Shown: positions 16,014 through 24,960 of the stretch, piece after piece
Layout: each line of letters opens with the position of its first letter
Position numbering within the stretch: the first letter of the stretch is position 1
Assembly (NCBI RefSeq): GCF_036662795.1
Contig: NZ_JBAFWZ010000009.1
Coordinates: 62,001-126,000, forward strand
Length of the DNA stretch: 64,000 nt
Source: Lysinibacillus_B sp036662795
Lineage (GTDB): Bacteria; Bacillota; Bacilli; Bacillales_A; Planococcaceae
Direction of reading: 5' to 3'
The notes under the pieces: generated by a model
Seen by the model: the letters and a program-made list of their open reading frames with translations, nothing else
Database searches by the model: none
Told to the model about the DNA's origin: nothing
Made by a program: the position numbers and the translations under genes

Positions 16014-17567
16014 TTGAATTTAGTTGAAAAAGTAAGACAACAAGCTTTCGAACAACCAGAAAAAACTGCGTATCATTTTATGGGCAAGGACACGAGCTAT
16101 GCTGAATTTGAAGGAACGGTGGGACGTTTCGCATCAGCTCTGCAAAATTTAGGTGTTCAAAAAGGGGATAATGTTGCGTTTTTACTCGGCAATACGCCAC
16201 ATTTTTTAATCTCACTGTACGCAACGATGCGAATTGGGGCAACAGCAGTCCCAATCAATCCGATTTATACGGCGGATGAAATTTCATACATCATTAAAAA
16301 TGGTGATGTAAAGGCTGTAATAGCACTCGACATGCTATTGCCCCTTGTGGAAGCAGGCGTTAAAGTTTTCCCTCAGGTGGAGGCCTATATTGTTTGCGAA
16401 ACGACACCGAATATTGGGGAGAAGTATGCGGCGTTAAGTGATGAAGCAAAAGCTAAAACAAAATTATTCTCGCATGTATTAGCAAGCACTGCTACATCGA
16501 TTGAACCTGTTCCTGTTGAAACGGATGATACGGCAGTAATTTTGTATACATCCGGTACAACAGGACATCCGAAGGGCGCTATGTTAACACACGAGAACTT
16601 ATATTCAAATGCTCGAGATGTAGGTGATTACCTACAAATGTCGTCGACAGATCGTGTCATTACAACGTTACCAGTATTCCATGTATTTGCACTAACAGTT
16701 GTAGTGAATGCACCGTTAACAAAAGGGGCAACATTATTGATTGCACCACGCTTTAGCCCTGCAGAAATTTATGAGCTAGCAGAGCAGCATAAGGCGACTG
16801 TATTCGCAGGTGTACCGACGATGTTTAACTTCCTGTATCAATTTGAAGAAGGCGACGCTAGCGCGTTTTCTCATTTACGTTTAGCAATTTCTGGCGGTGC
16901 ATCACTCCCAGTGTCGTTGCTGCATAACTTTGAAAATAAGTTTAATGTACGAGTTTCAGAGGGGTACGGTTTATCAGAAGCTTCACCTGTTACTTGCTTC
17001 AACCCACTTGATCGTGATCGTAAGCCTGGCTCTATCGGTCAGTCAATTATTAACGTAGAAAATAAAGTAGTAGATGAAGAGGGTAATGAAGTTCCAATTG
17101 GTGAAGTTGGCGAGCTCATTGTTCGTGGGCCGAATGTAATGAAGGGTTATTATAAGCAGCCAGAGGAAACGGCAACTGCCATTCGTAATGGCTGGTTATA
17201 TACGGGTGACCTGGCGAGAAAGGATGAGGAGGATTACTTCTATATCGTTGATCGCAAAAAGGATATGATTATTGTTGGTGGCTATAATGTGTATCCACGT
17301 GAAGTGGAGGAAGTATTATATGCACATCCGAACGTCATCGAAGCTGCAGTAATTGGATTACCAGATACTGATTTTGGTGAATCGATTCATGCTTACGTAG
17401 TATTGAAGGACAAGTCTATGGCACCTGAGGAATTACAGGCATATTGTGCCCAGCATATTGTAAAGTATAAAGTGCCAAAATCAATTGAGCTATTAGATGA
17501 GCTACCGAAAAATTCGACGGGCAAGATACTACGACGCTCATTAAAAGAATCTACACCAGTTAGTTAA
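16014..17567 (+). CDS. yhfL: Long-chain fatty-acid-CoA ligase (YhfL-like)
   Basis: 517 aa. It activates fatty acids to acyl-CoA through acyl-adenylates. AMP-binding motif LYTSGTTGHPKGAMLTH, GYGLSEASPVTCFNP, YTGDLAR, DRKKDMIIVGGYNVYPREVEE and the C-terminal PKNSTGKILRR are all present. The TTG at 16014 gives MNLVEKV, matching the YhfL N-terminus as I recall it, and lies nine bases after AAAGGGG; the ATG at 16005 touches that site and is unlikely. A FadR-like inverted repeat precedes it, and the second copy of the 244-bp repeat follows. Confidence 0.9.
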   Translation: MNLVEKVRQQAFEQPEKTAYHFMGKDTSYAEFEGTVGRFASALQNLGVQKGDNVAFLLGNTPHFLISLYATMRIGATAVPINPIYTADEISYIIKNGDVKAVIALDMLLPLVEAGVKVFPQVEAYIVCETTPNIGEKYAALSDEAKAKTKLFSHVLASTATSIEPVPVETDDTAVILYTSGTTGHPKGAMLTHENLYSNARDVGDYLQMSSTDRVITTLPVFHVFALTVVVNAPLTKGATLLIAPRFSPAEIYELAEQHKATVFAGVPTMFNFLYQFEEGDASAFSHLRLAISGGASLPVSLLHNFENKFNVRVSEGYGLSEASPVTCFNPLDRDRKPGSIGQSIINVENKVVDEEGNEVPIGEVGELIVRGPNVMKGYYKQPEETATAIRNGWLYTGDLARKDEEDYFYIVDRKKDMIIVGGYNVYPREVEEVLYAHPNVIEAAVIGLPDTDFGESIHAYVVLKDKSMAPEELQAYCAQHIVKYKVPKSIELLDELPKNSTGKILRRSLKESTPVS

Positions 17568-17581
17568 ATAGAATGAAAAGC

Positions 17582-17825
17582 GAGGCTGAGACATAAGTAA
17601 GGATTTTATAGAAATCGAGGAACACCTATAGTAAGAATTTGCTACTTCTTAAATTGATTGTAGAGAAGGGGCGACTCCTGGGGGAACAGCACGACGCCTG
17701 AGACTACAGGCTCAGGCCGTGCCCCCGGAAAGCGTCCCCGGAACGGAAATCAATTTTCTCCATACTAAGAAAACACCATTTTTCTCGTTGAGAAAAATGG
17801 TGTTTTCGGGTTTTGTCCCACCCTC
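17582..17825 (-). repeat. 244-bp dispersed repeat, copy 2 (inverse orientation)
   Basis: It is the reverse complement of 1410-1653 over its whole length with about five mismatches. Ends GAGGCTGAGACA and TGTCCCACCCTC are slightly degenerate compared with copy 1. The 17-bp hairpin (17770-17806) lies between two convergent genes (yhfL and the DUF3169 gene) and could terminate both. Confidence 0.85.
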
Positions 17826-17831
17826 GTTTTC

Positions 17832-18536
17832 TTATTTATTACGAATACTTAAAACATATTTTCCATTAATAATAAGTAAAATAATCGTCATAAGTGCAAT
17901 GGAAAAGATTTGATTCGAGCCGGTAGCGATTGAATAGAAAAGTGCCAAAATAATCGCTACAAAAATATAGGCATTTGCACTATTGTACGCCTTGAATAAT
18001 CCATGGAGGATAATATGACGTTCGCCCTCGTCTGACATATTTAATAGTTTATCTGCGTAATCTGGATCAGAGGTAGAGGGCATTTCACGATCTGGATATA
18101 CTTGCTTCATTAGCGATGTATTTGAAATTGATATTAAGAAGGAACTAGCAAATCCAATGATAGCGGCGATTAAAATTTCATTCGGTAAATCCATAATAAG
18201 GACCATACAAACAACGAATAAGCTAATCGTTATTCCAGCAGTCGTAAAGTAAGAAAAGTCGTAAAACTTATTATTTATTAGTTCATCAACACGATCCTCT
18301 TCTTCCCCAGCAAAGGTTTGTTTGCTTAGTAGTTTAATTTGATTGCGGTATTGTAGACTGAATGCACATAAACCGAAAACGACAACTACTAATAATAACG
18401 CAATGCTATTTGCATAAAGGTCAAAATTTAAGCTTAAATTAAAATTTGATTTAAAATGATCCGTCCCTAATAGTACTCCATATGTAATTGCAAACCCAAC
18501 TATAGCTCCGATTAAAAATTTCAATATAATTTTCAT
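17832..18536 (-). CDS. DUF3169-like membrane protein
   Basis: 234 aa with six predicted membrane helices (about 4-24, 43-63, 94-112, 117-138, 188-207, 209-230) and a charged loop EEEDRVDELINNKFYDF between helices 2 and 3. This fits the DUF3169 family of Firmicutes, which is usually paired with a small XRE regulator, as here. Its ATG overlaps the regulator's TGA (ATGA) and has GAGGAGG upstream. Function is unknown. Other such pairs are thought to affect membrane or antibiotic responses, but nothing in the sequence shows it. Confidence 0.75.
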   Translation of the reverse strand: MKIILKFLIGAIVGFAITYGVLLGTDHFKSNFNLSLNFDLYANSIALLLVVVVFGLCAFSLQYRNQIKLLSKQTFAGEEEDRVDELINNKFYDFSYFTTAGITISLFVVCMVLIMDLPNEILIAAIIGFASSFLISISNTSLMKQVYPDREMPSTSDPDYADKLLNMSDEGERHIILHGLFKAYNSANAYIFVAIILALFYSIATGSNQIFSIALMTIILLIINGKYVLSIRNK

Positions 18537-18736
18537 AATTCATCCTCCTCGAAAATAAATATGTTTTCTACTGATTCATTAAAAATATGAGCGATTCGAA
18601 TGGCGATTAGTAATGAAGGAATAAATTCTTCCCGTTCGATTAAGCTAATCGTTTGCCGAGATACCTTTGCGAGCTTTGCGAGCTGCGTTTGATTTAAGCC
18701 ATCTCTCGCACGTAATTCCTTTAAACGTGTTTTCAA
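18533..18736 (-). CDS. Small XRE-family transcriptional regulator
   Basis: 67 aa, almost entirely one Cro/C1 helix-turn-helix domain: MKTRLKELRARDGLNQTQLA, then KVSRQTISLIEREEFIPSLLIAIRIA, and an acidic tail. The start is TTG with AGAGG eight bases upstream; upstream ATG and GTG codons overlap the ribosome site. Regulators of this size, translationally coupled to a membrane protein, are usually autorepressors. A 22-bp palindrome covers the promoter. Confidence 0.88.
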   Translation of the reverse strand: MKTRLKELRARDGLNQTQLAKLAKVSRQTISLIEREEFIPSLLIAIRIAHIFNESVENIFIFEEDEL

Positions 18737-18756
18737 TTGCATCACCTCTTAAGATC

Positions 18757-18799
18757 AATATAAAGTATCTTAGTCAATTTGACAAGTATATTTGTCAAA
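18757..18799 (-). promoter_or_regulatory. Promoter and probable autoregulatory operator of the xre-DUF3169 pair
   Basis: On the minus strand TTGTCA (18785-18780), 17 bp spacer, TATATT (18762-18757). The -35 lies inside the perfect palindrome TTTGACAA-N6-TTGTCAAA (18778-18799), the natural place for XRE autorepression. The regulator is inferred from proximity. Confidence 0.6.
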
Positions 18800-18832
18800 A
18801 AGAAAAATAAAGTTGTCATACTTCTTTTCGTT

Positions 18833-18861
18833 TTGGCATATTGTCGTAAAGGTGCTACACT
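18833..18861 (+). promoter_or_regulatory. Promoter of the S9 peptidase gene
   Basis: TTGGCA (18833-18838), 17 bp, TACACT (18856-18861), about 45 bp before the start codon. Confidence 0.5.
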
Positions 18862-18905
18862 AATGCTACGAAACTCGAAATATTTACAAGAAATGAGGAA
18901 TGAGT

Positions 18906-20885
18906 ATGTCAACAGTCTTAACAACAGATCATTTATTGGCCTTACAGTCGGTGGCAAGTCCAGTATTGTCGCCATCAAATGAAGAAGCGGTATTTATTCG
19001 AACACTTATCGATAAAGAGGATAACAAATATTATGCGCATCTTTTCCATATTGAACTCGAATCCGATGCAATTACACAATGGACGTTTGGCAAGGAACGT
19101 GTTTCAAGTCCGAAATGGTCGCCAAATGGGAAGCAAGTTGCCTTCCTATCTGATCGTAAGGATAAGAAGCAATTATATGTTGTCAATGTGCGCGGAGGCG
19201 AAGCGAAGAGAATAACAGACTTTGCCTTTGGTGTAAGCAGCTTTGAGTGGTCACCATGTGGAGAAAAGCTTTGGGTGGCTGGTGCTGTAAAGGAAGGCAA
19301 AAAGATCACAGACAAAATAGAAGAGGAAGCTAATAAACAGCCTCAAGCGTATGTTGTACAAGGAATGAAATACAAAATGGACGGGCTTGGTGGAGGTGGC
19401 TTACGCTCACAAGATGTATTTACACAGATTGCCTCTATTAGTCTCGTAGATGAAGTAGTAGAGCAGTTTACAGAAGGGAATTACAATCATTCTTTAAGTG
19501 GTATTTCTCGAGATGGTAAGAGCCTAATCATAAGTGTAAATCGTGCGGAAAACTTAGATTTCGATTTCAGTCAGCCACTATTCATTGTCGATGTAGAAAC
19601 GAAAAAAGAGACTGTTCTTGTTCATGAGGAAGGCTATTACGGTGGTGCAGCATTTTCTTTTGATAACCGTTATATCGCTTATGTTGGCAGTGATTCAGCT
19701 TATAAAAATGCATCACATGCTAATGTATATATCTATGATACGGAAACAGGAATAACGCAAAATGTAACGGAAGCGATTGATGCGCCAGTAGGAGATTATG
19801 CTGTAGCCGATGTACAACAAGGTGTAAATGCACCAGCTGTCGTTTGGACAGAAACAAATGCATTATATTTCCAACTGTCAACAATGGGAGATGTACGCCT
19901 TTATTATGGAGATTTAGAAGGAAGTATTTTCCCTGCATCAGCCGAGGGAGAGCATATTTACGACTACTCTATTGCAAATAACGGTAATTGGGCCCTCATT
20001 GCTGTGTCGAACTCAACCTTCCCAGGCGAACTATTTTATTTTGATATAACGACAAGCACTCGTCGTCCTTTAACAAGCTTCAATGAGGCTGTTGTACAAG
20101 AAGTGACATTCTCAGAGCCAGAGCCGATTGTCTATAAAACGTCAGCTGGAGATGTACACGGCTGGATTATGAAGCCTACCCAGTTTAAAGAGGGCGAAAA
20201 ATACCCATTAATAGTAGAAGTGCATGGAGGACCACATACAATGTATGCGAACTCGTTTTTCCATGAGTTGCAGTTGCTTGCCTCACAAGGCTATGGGGTG
20301 CTGTATGTGAATCCTCGCGGTAGTCATAGCTATAGCCAAGCCTTTGTAGATGGTGTACGCGGTGATTACGGTGGTGGGGATTATGAGGATATTATGATAG
20401 GATTAGATTATGCATTAGCTCATTACGAGTGGATTGATGAAAGTAGATTAGGCGTAACAGGTGGAAGCTATGGCGGATTTATGACAAACTGGATTGTTGG
20501 TCATACAGATCGCTTTAAAGCGGCTGTGACGCAGCGTTCGATTTCGAACTGGATTAGCTTCTTTGGCGTATCGGACATTGGTTATTACTTTAGTGAGTGG
20601 CAAATTTTATCCGATATGAAATCACCTGATAAGCTTTGGGACCATTCTCCGTTAAAATATGCAGAAAATGTTAGTACGCCGCTGCTTATTTTGCATAGTG
20701 AAAAGGATTTCCGCTGTCCAATTGAGCAGGCAGAGCAGCTGTATATTACACTAAAATCGCAAGGGAAGGAAGTTGGCTTTGTTCGTTTCCCAGACAGTGA
20801 TCATAACTTATCAAGAACAGGATTGCCGAATTTACGAATAGAGCGTCTAGAACAAATTGTAAGCTGGTTTAAAAAATTCCTTTAA
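18906..20885 (+). CDS. S9 family acylaminoacyl/prolyl oligopeptidase (YuxL-like)
   Basis: 659 aa, cytoplasmic. The N-terminal half (to about 390) is a beta-propeller built from WD40/TolB-like repeats (SPKWSPNGKQVAFLSDRKDKKQLYVV). The C-terminal alpha/beta-hydrolase domain has nucleophile Ser521 in GGSYGG, Asp601 in SEKDFRCP and His633 in DSDHN. It would cleave short peptides, perhaps acylated or proline-containing. The second of two near ATGs (18906) has GAGG seven bases upstream and is preferred. It is monocistronic, divergent from the XRE pair. Confidence 0.92.
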   Translation: MSTVLTTDHLLALQSVASPVLSPSNEEAVFIRTLIDKEDNKYYAHLFHIELESDAITQWTFGKERVSSPKWSPNGKQVAFLSDRKDKKQLYVVNVRGGEAKRITDFAFGVSSFEWSPCGEKLWVAGAVKEGKKITDKIEEEANKQPQAYVVQGMKYKMDGLGGGGLRSQDVFTQIASISLVDEVVEQFTEGNYNHSLSGISRDGKSLIISVNRAENLDFDFSQPLFIVDVETKKETVLVHEEGYYGGAAFSFDNRYIAYVGSDSAYKNASHANVYIYDTETGITQNVTEAIDAPVGDYAVADVQQGVNAPAVVWTETNALYFQLSTMGDVRLYYGDLEGSIFPASAEGEHIYDYSIANNGNWALIAVSNSTFPGELFYFDITTSTRRPLTSFNEAVVQEVTFSEPEPIVYKTSAGDVHGWIMKPTQFKEGEKYPLIVEVHGGPHTMYANSFFHELQLLASQGYGVLYVNPRGSHSYSQAFVDGVRGDYGGGDYEDIMIGLDYALAHYEWIDESRLGVTGGSYGGFMTNWIVGHTDRFKAAVTQRSISNWISFFGVSDIGYYFSEWQILSDMKSPDKLWDHSPLKYAENVSTPLLILHSEKDFRCPIEQAEQLYITLKSQGKEVGFVRFPDSDHNLSRTGLPNLRIERLEQIVSWFKKFL

Positions 20886-21041
20886 TATAGGGAACATGTG
20901 ACAAAGGTGTGCGTCATATATATACATTGTTGCATTTAATATTGGTTTAAGAAAAAATATCAATAAAGATAGATAAGTGTTTTTCTTAATTCGGTTATGC
21001 TAAAATAATGTAGGGAATTTTAGTTGAAAGTGAGTACAGCT

Positions 21042-21680
21042 ATGTCGATAATTCAAGGTTTGATTGATTTTATTTTGCATATTGATGAACATCTCGTCGA
21101 AATTATTGGGCGATTCGGTGCTTGGTCATACGGTATTTTATTTGCCATCGTCTTTGTAGAAACTGGCATTGTTATTATGCCATTCCTACCAGGAGATTCG
21201 CTGCTGTTTGCAGCTGGTACACTGGCAGCTTTGGGAGCATTTAATATTTATACTTTATTAATTGTGTTCTTTATTGCTGCTGTCATTGGAGATACAGTAA
21301 ACTACCATATTGGGAAAAAGGTAGGTATGGCGATTCCACCACAAAGCTTTTTAGGTCGTGTAGTAAACAAAGAACGTATGGAAACTGCACAGGCGTTTTT
21401 CAATAAGCACGGTGGTAAAACGATTGTTATTGCACGTTTTATGCCGTTTATACGTACATTTATCCCATTCGTAGCTGGGGCAAGTCGTATGAATTATAAA
21501 TATTTTATTTTTTATAATGTGGTTGGTGCTTTCCTATGGGTAATGAGCTGTACGCTTGCGGGTTATTTCTTTGGCAACATTCCGATTGTAAAAAATAACT
21601 TTTCAACAGTATTAATATTAATTATTGTAATCTCTGTACTACCAGCAATTATCGGTGCAATTCGAGCACGTAAAAAGTAA
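21042..21680 (+). CDS. DedA family membrane protein
   Basis: 212 aa. It has the DedA/SNARE-associated fold: FVETGIVIMPFLPGDSLLFAAGTLA with the acidic residue and the GDS motif, GDTVNYHIGKKVG, and the re-entrant segment IARFMPFIRTFIPFVAGASRMNYKYF with its conserved arginines. Some DedA proteins translocate undecaprenyl phosphate or phospholipids across the membrane; the substrate here is unknown. The ATG at 21042 is chosen over a TTG at 21024, although its ribosome site (AAAGTGAG) is weak. Confidence 0.9.
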   Translation: MSIIQGLIDFILHIDEHLVEIIGRFGAWSYGILFAIVFVETGIVIMPFLPGDSLLFAAGTLAALGAFNIYTLLIVFFIAAVIGDTVNYHIGKKVGMAIPPQSFLGRVVNKERMETAQAFFNKHGGKTIVIARFMPFIRTFIPFVAGASRMNYKYFIFYNVVGAFLWVMSCTLAGYFFGNIPIVKNNFSTVLILIIVISVLPAIIGAIRARKK

Positions 21681-21726
21681 AGGGTGACGAGAAGTTCGGT
21701 TTTTCGACGATCTTCTTGTCACCTTT
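21681..21726. terminator. Bidirectional terminator between dedA-type gene and enoyl-CoA hydratase gene
   Basis: AGGGTGACGAGAAG pairs with CTTCTTGTCACCTTT (one wobble), with A- and T-rich flanks. The two genes converge on it. Confidence 0.82.
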
Positions 21727-21729
21727 ATT

Positions 21730-22506
21730 TTAATTTCCTTTAAAGTTAGGTTTTCTTTTTTCTGAAAATGCATGCAGTGCCTCGATACGATCCTTTGTAG
21801 GAATGGTCATTTCATATGCTTTTCGTTCGATTTGTAGACCAGTACTAATATCTACCTTCATGCCCTGCTTAATAGCAAATTTTGCTTGCTGCACAGCAAT
21901 CGGGGCATTTTTTAAAAGCTCATTTGAAAATGCCTCAACAGTCTCTTGTAGTTCATCTGTAGGGGCAACTTTTGTGAGCAGACCACATTGGTTGGCTTCT
22001 GCTGCAGAAATACGTTTTGCAGTTAGTATATATTCGAGTGCCTTCGCTTCACCAATAAGTCGTGGTAATCGCTGTGTTCCCCCCGCTCCAGGAATAATCC
22101 CAAGTCCAGTTTCAGTTAAGCCAACAACGACATTGTCTGAGGCAATCCGAAAATCACAGGAGAGTGCTAATTCTAGCCCTCCACCAAAAGCATAGCCTTG
22201 TAATACACAAATCGTTGGCTGAGGCAATTGTTCTATAGCATTAAACACCTCACCGAATTTATTGAGGTTTCGTCGTACTAGAGACTCGGGTAAGGATATA
22301 CGTTCCTTTAAATCAGCGCCAACCGAAAATGCTTTTTCCCCCGCACTAGAAATGACAACTAAACGTATGTCAGGATGAATTCGAATCGATTCAATAATTG
22401 TGCCTAGCTCACATAGCATGTCGTAGTTAAAGGCATTTAAAGATTCAGGTCTGTTTAATGTAATATGGGCAGTAAACTGTTTTTGTTCATACTTTACGGT
22501 ATCCAA
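21730..22506 (-). CDS. Enoyl-CoA hydratase/isomerase family protein
   Basis: 258 aa crotonase fold. Oxyanion-hole motifs are AFSVGADLKER (about 60-70) and GYAFGGGLELALSCDFRIAS (about 104-123). The catalytic glutamate region LTETGLGIIPGAGGTQRLPRLIG has the pair of acidic positions expected for hydratases. It probably hydrates 2-enoyl-CoA in fatty-acid or branched-chain acid breakdown. The start is TTG after AAGGGGG. It stands alone on this strand, so the pathway cannot be fixed. Confidence 0.9.
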   Translation of the reverse strand: MDTVKYEQKQFTAHITLNRPESLNAFNYDMLCELGTIIESIRIHPDIRLVVISSAGEKAFSVGADLKERISLPESLVRRNLNKFGEVFNAIEQLPQPTICVLQGYAFGGGLELALSCDFRIASDNVVVGLTETGLGIIPGAGGTQRLPRLIGEAKALEYILTAKRISAAEANQCGLLTKVAPTDELQETVEAFSNELLKNAPIAVQQAKFAIKQGMKVDISTGLQIERKAYEMTIPTKDRIEALHAFSEKRKPNFKGN

Positions 22507-22658
22507 AAAATAACCCCCTTATTTCATTTTTCTCTATTATAGTACTATGTTATTAATTGTTGGTGCAAATTTTACAAGGATAAAGCTTGCTGTAATAAGA
22601 AAGTAACGTCGTTATGGTATAATATATAAAAAGTTAATCGTAAAGCGAGGCACTCCAA

Positions 22659-23897
22659 ATGGAAGTTTTTATTGGAAGACAACCTATCTTCAATCTTCAT
22701 GAACGGGTTGTTGCGTATGAGTTATTATATCGAAATAAAAATAATAATTCCTTCCCACTTGTTGATTCGGATGCTGCTACAGTGGATGTATTAGTGAATT
22801 CTTTTTTATCAATAGGTATAGATGAAGTAGGGAATGGACGACCGTGTTTTGTTAATTTTACTGAAAATCTATTAATGGGTCCGTTAACTGACTATTTAGA
22901 TCCAGCGAATATTGTTATTGAAATACTAGAAGATGTTCCTATTACAAAAAAACTGATTAGTAAGGTGGCAGAATTAAAGGAAAAAGGCTTTAAAATTGCG
23001 CTAGATGATTTTATTCTTGATGAAAGTGTACAAATTTACGATGAATTATTCACGTACATTGATTATATAAAGGTCGACTTTTTATTCTCCCCTCTACTTG
23101 AGCGGATGGAAATCGAATCAAAGGTGAAGAGTAATTTTCCACATATTAAACTATTAGCAGAAAAGGTGGAAACGCGTAATCAATTTGACGTGGCAAAGCA
23201 TTCAGGCTATTCCTTATTTCAAGGCTATTTCTTTGAACAACCTCAGATATTAAAATCTACGGACATACCGGCAAATACAATTCAATATTTTCAAATTATG
23301 TCGTTACTTCGGGATAATGAGCCGAATATTAATGAACTAGCAGAAAGTATTGAACGAGATATTTCTTTATCGTTAAAATTGTTACAGCTTATCAATAACT
23401 CAACAAAGCGCTCTAAATCAAAGGTTCGATCAATTAAGCAGGCGATACTAATGCTTGGACTGTCCGAATTGCGAAGATACATTTATTTATTAGCAATGAG
23501 AGATATGCAAAATAAGGATAATAATGATTTATTTATAGAGCTTATGCGTCGTTCCTTATTCAGAGCTAAAGTATGTGAAAAGCTAGCAAAGTTAAATTAT
23601 AAGAAAAACTTTTCAGAATATTTTTTAGTTGGCCTTTTTTCTCTAATCGATTCATTATTAAATCGACCATTAAATTTAATCCTAAAGCAGCTCCCATTTT
23701 CAGAGGAAATTGCAGAAACAATTAGTGGTGGAAATACTGAAATGACACCTTATTTTAATTTTAGTATTGCTTTAAGTAAAGCAGATTGGGAAACTGTAGA
23801 TCAGCTTGGAAGTCAGCTTAAATTATCGAAAGATGCCATTATGCAAATTTATAGTGATGCAAATGACTGGGTAGAAGAAACATTCCATACGTATTAA
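22659..23897 (+). CDS. EAL-HDOD two-domain signalling protein (YuxH-like)
   Basis: 412 aa. The N-terminal EAL-like domain (about 1-200) begins EVFIGRQPIFN and has ELLYR (21-25) in place of a canonical EAL, with QGYFFEQP near residue 190. It is therefore likely to be a degenerate, non-hydrolytic c-di-GMP domain. The C-terminal HDOD domain (about 200-400) lacks HD-GYP metal ligands. The architecture matches YuxH of B. subtilis. It may act as a scaffold or c-di-GMP reader. An extended -10 (TGGTATAAT, 22614-22622) lies upstream, and it is followed by its own terminator. Confidence 0.86.
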   Translation: MEVFIGRQPIFNLHERVVAYELLYRNKNNNSFPLVDSDAATVDVLVNSFLSIGIDEVGNGRPCFVNFTENLLMGPLTDYLDPANIVIEILEDVPITKKLISKVAELKEKGFKIALDDFILDESVQIYDELFTYIDYIKVDFLFSPLLERMEIESKVKSNFPHIKLLAEKVETRNQFDVAKHSGYSLFQGYFFEQPQILKSTDIPANTIQYFQIMSLLRDNEPNINELAESIERDISLSLKLLQLINNSTKRSKSKVRSIKQAILMLGLSELRRYIYLLAMRDMQNKDNNDLFIELMRRSLFRAKVCEKLAKLNYKKNFSEYFLVGLFSLIDSLLNRPLNLILKQLPFSEEIAETISGGNTEMTPYFNFSIALSKADWETVDQLGSQLKLSKDAIMQIYSDANDWVEETFHTY

Positions 23898-23904
23898 TAG
23901 ATTG

Positions 23905-23942
23905 TCCTATAAGTTATAAAAGCTTATGGGGCTTATTTTTTA
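23905..23942 (+). terminator. Terminator of the YuxH-like gene
   Basis: CCTATAAG pairs with CTTATGGG (one wobble), then GCTTATTTTTT. Confidence 0.65.
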
Positions 23943-24002
23943 GAACCTACTATCAATTTTCAGAAACTTCATCAAGATGAAGTTCTCTTTTAAAGGATCA
24001 TT

Positions 24003-24011
24003 TGCTATAAT
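24003..24011 (+). promoter_or_regulatory. Extended -10 promoter of the YitT-family gene
   Basis: TGCTATAAT lies about 47 bp before the GTG start. It falls inside the longest open frame, which argues that translation starts at 24058, not at the ATG at 23977. Confidence 0.5.
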
Positions 24012-24057
24012 CATGGCTGAAATAGGAGAAATCCAACAAATAAAGGAAGGTAAAAAA

Positions 24058-24909
24058 GTGAATAACGAACAAATTTCTGCAAAAGATACGATTATGGAAT
24101 ATTTACTTGTCATTGCAGGCGCCGCAGTTATTGCAATTGGCTTTAATGCATTCCTATTTCCAAATCAGGTCGCATCTGGTGGTGTAAGCGGCATAAGTAC
24201 GATTTTGCACGGACTTTTTGGGTGGAATGCAGGGATTGTGCAATATGCCTTTAATATTCCATTATTTATAGCTGGTGTATTTATATTAGGAAAGAAGTTT
24301 GGTCTCAAATCATTTATCGGTACAATAGCGCTACCGTTTTTTGTTATTGTAACAGAGAAGTGGGATGCATGGACGCTTAATCCGCTACTCGGTGCTATTT
24401 TTGGCGGAATATTTGTAGGTTTCGGAATAGGTCTTGTTTTTAAAGGGAAGGCCTCTACAGGTGGAACAGATTTACTTGCGCAAATAATTACAAAATATTT
24501 AGGGTTTACACTCGGCACAAGCGTACTTTTAATTGATGGTATTATCGCAATAAGTGCAGCTATTGTGTTTGATTTAGAGAAGGGGTTATACGCCCTAATC
24601 GGTTTATATGTTACGACAAAAACGATCGATATTGTACAGCTCGGTTTAAGTCAATCCAAAATGGTTTATATTATTACTACTAAGCAGGACGAGCTCCGTG
24701 ATGCGATTTATCAGGAAGTTAACCGTGGTGTCACAAAGATTCCAGCAGTCGGAGGCTATACTGGAACGGATAAGCCGGTCCTTATGGTAGTAGTCTATCA
24801 AACAGAGTTCACAAAGCTGAAACAAGTTGTCAAAAGAATTGATCCAACAGCGTTTGTAATTGTTTCGGATGCCTATGAGGTACTCGGTGAAGGTTTCAAA
24901 CGTGCATAA
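24058..24909 (+). CDS. YitT family membrane protein (YvjA-like)
   Basis: 283 aa. It has five or six membrane helices (about 14-210), with the family motif FNAFLFPNQVASGGVSGIST and a glycine-rich FKGKASTGGTDLLAQI. A C-terminal soluble DUF2179 domain (about 215-283) contains ITTKQDELRDAIYQEVNRGVTKIPAVGGYTG. The GTG start is preceded by AAAGGAAGG. In B. subtilis yvjA lies next to cccB, the same order as here. The substrate is unknown; an export role is often assumed for the family. Confidence 0.88.
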   Translation: MNNEQISAKDTIMEYLLVIAGAAVIAIGFNAFLFPNQVASGGVSGISTILHGLFGWNAGIVQYAFNIPLFIAGVFILGKKFGLKSFIGTIALPFFVIVTEKWDAWTLNPLLGAIFGGIFVGFGIGLVFKGKASTGGTDLLAQIITKYLGFTLGTSVLLIDGIIAISAAIVFDLEKGLYALIGLYVTTKTIDIVQLGLSQSKMVYIITTKQDELRDAIYQEVNRGVTKIPAVGGYTGTDKPVLMVVVYQTEFTKLKQVVKRIDPTAFVIVSDAYEVLGEGFKRA

Positions 24910-24960
24910 ATTTGCTATAATAGGTTTTGTAATACAATTCATTTTTGGAGGGGCAAGAAA

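Noticed and set aside
17719..17913. Plus-strand frame inside the 244-bp repeat
   Set aside because: It reads through the hairpins of the non-coding repeat and has no ribosome site.
23977..24057. 27-residue N-terminal extension of the YitT-family protein
   Set aside because: The region contains an extended -10 promoter and no ribosome site at the upstream ATG; the GTG at 24058 has AAAGGAAGG.
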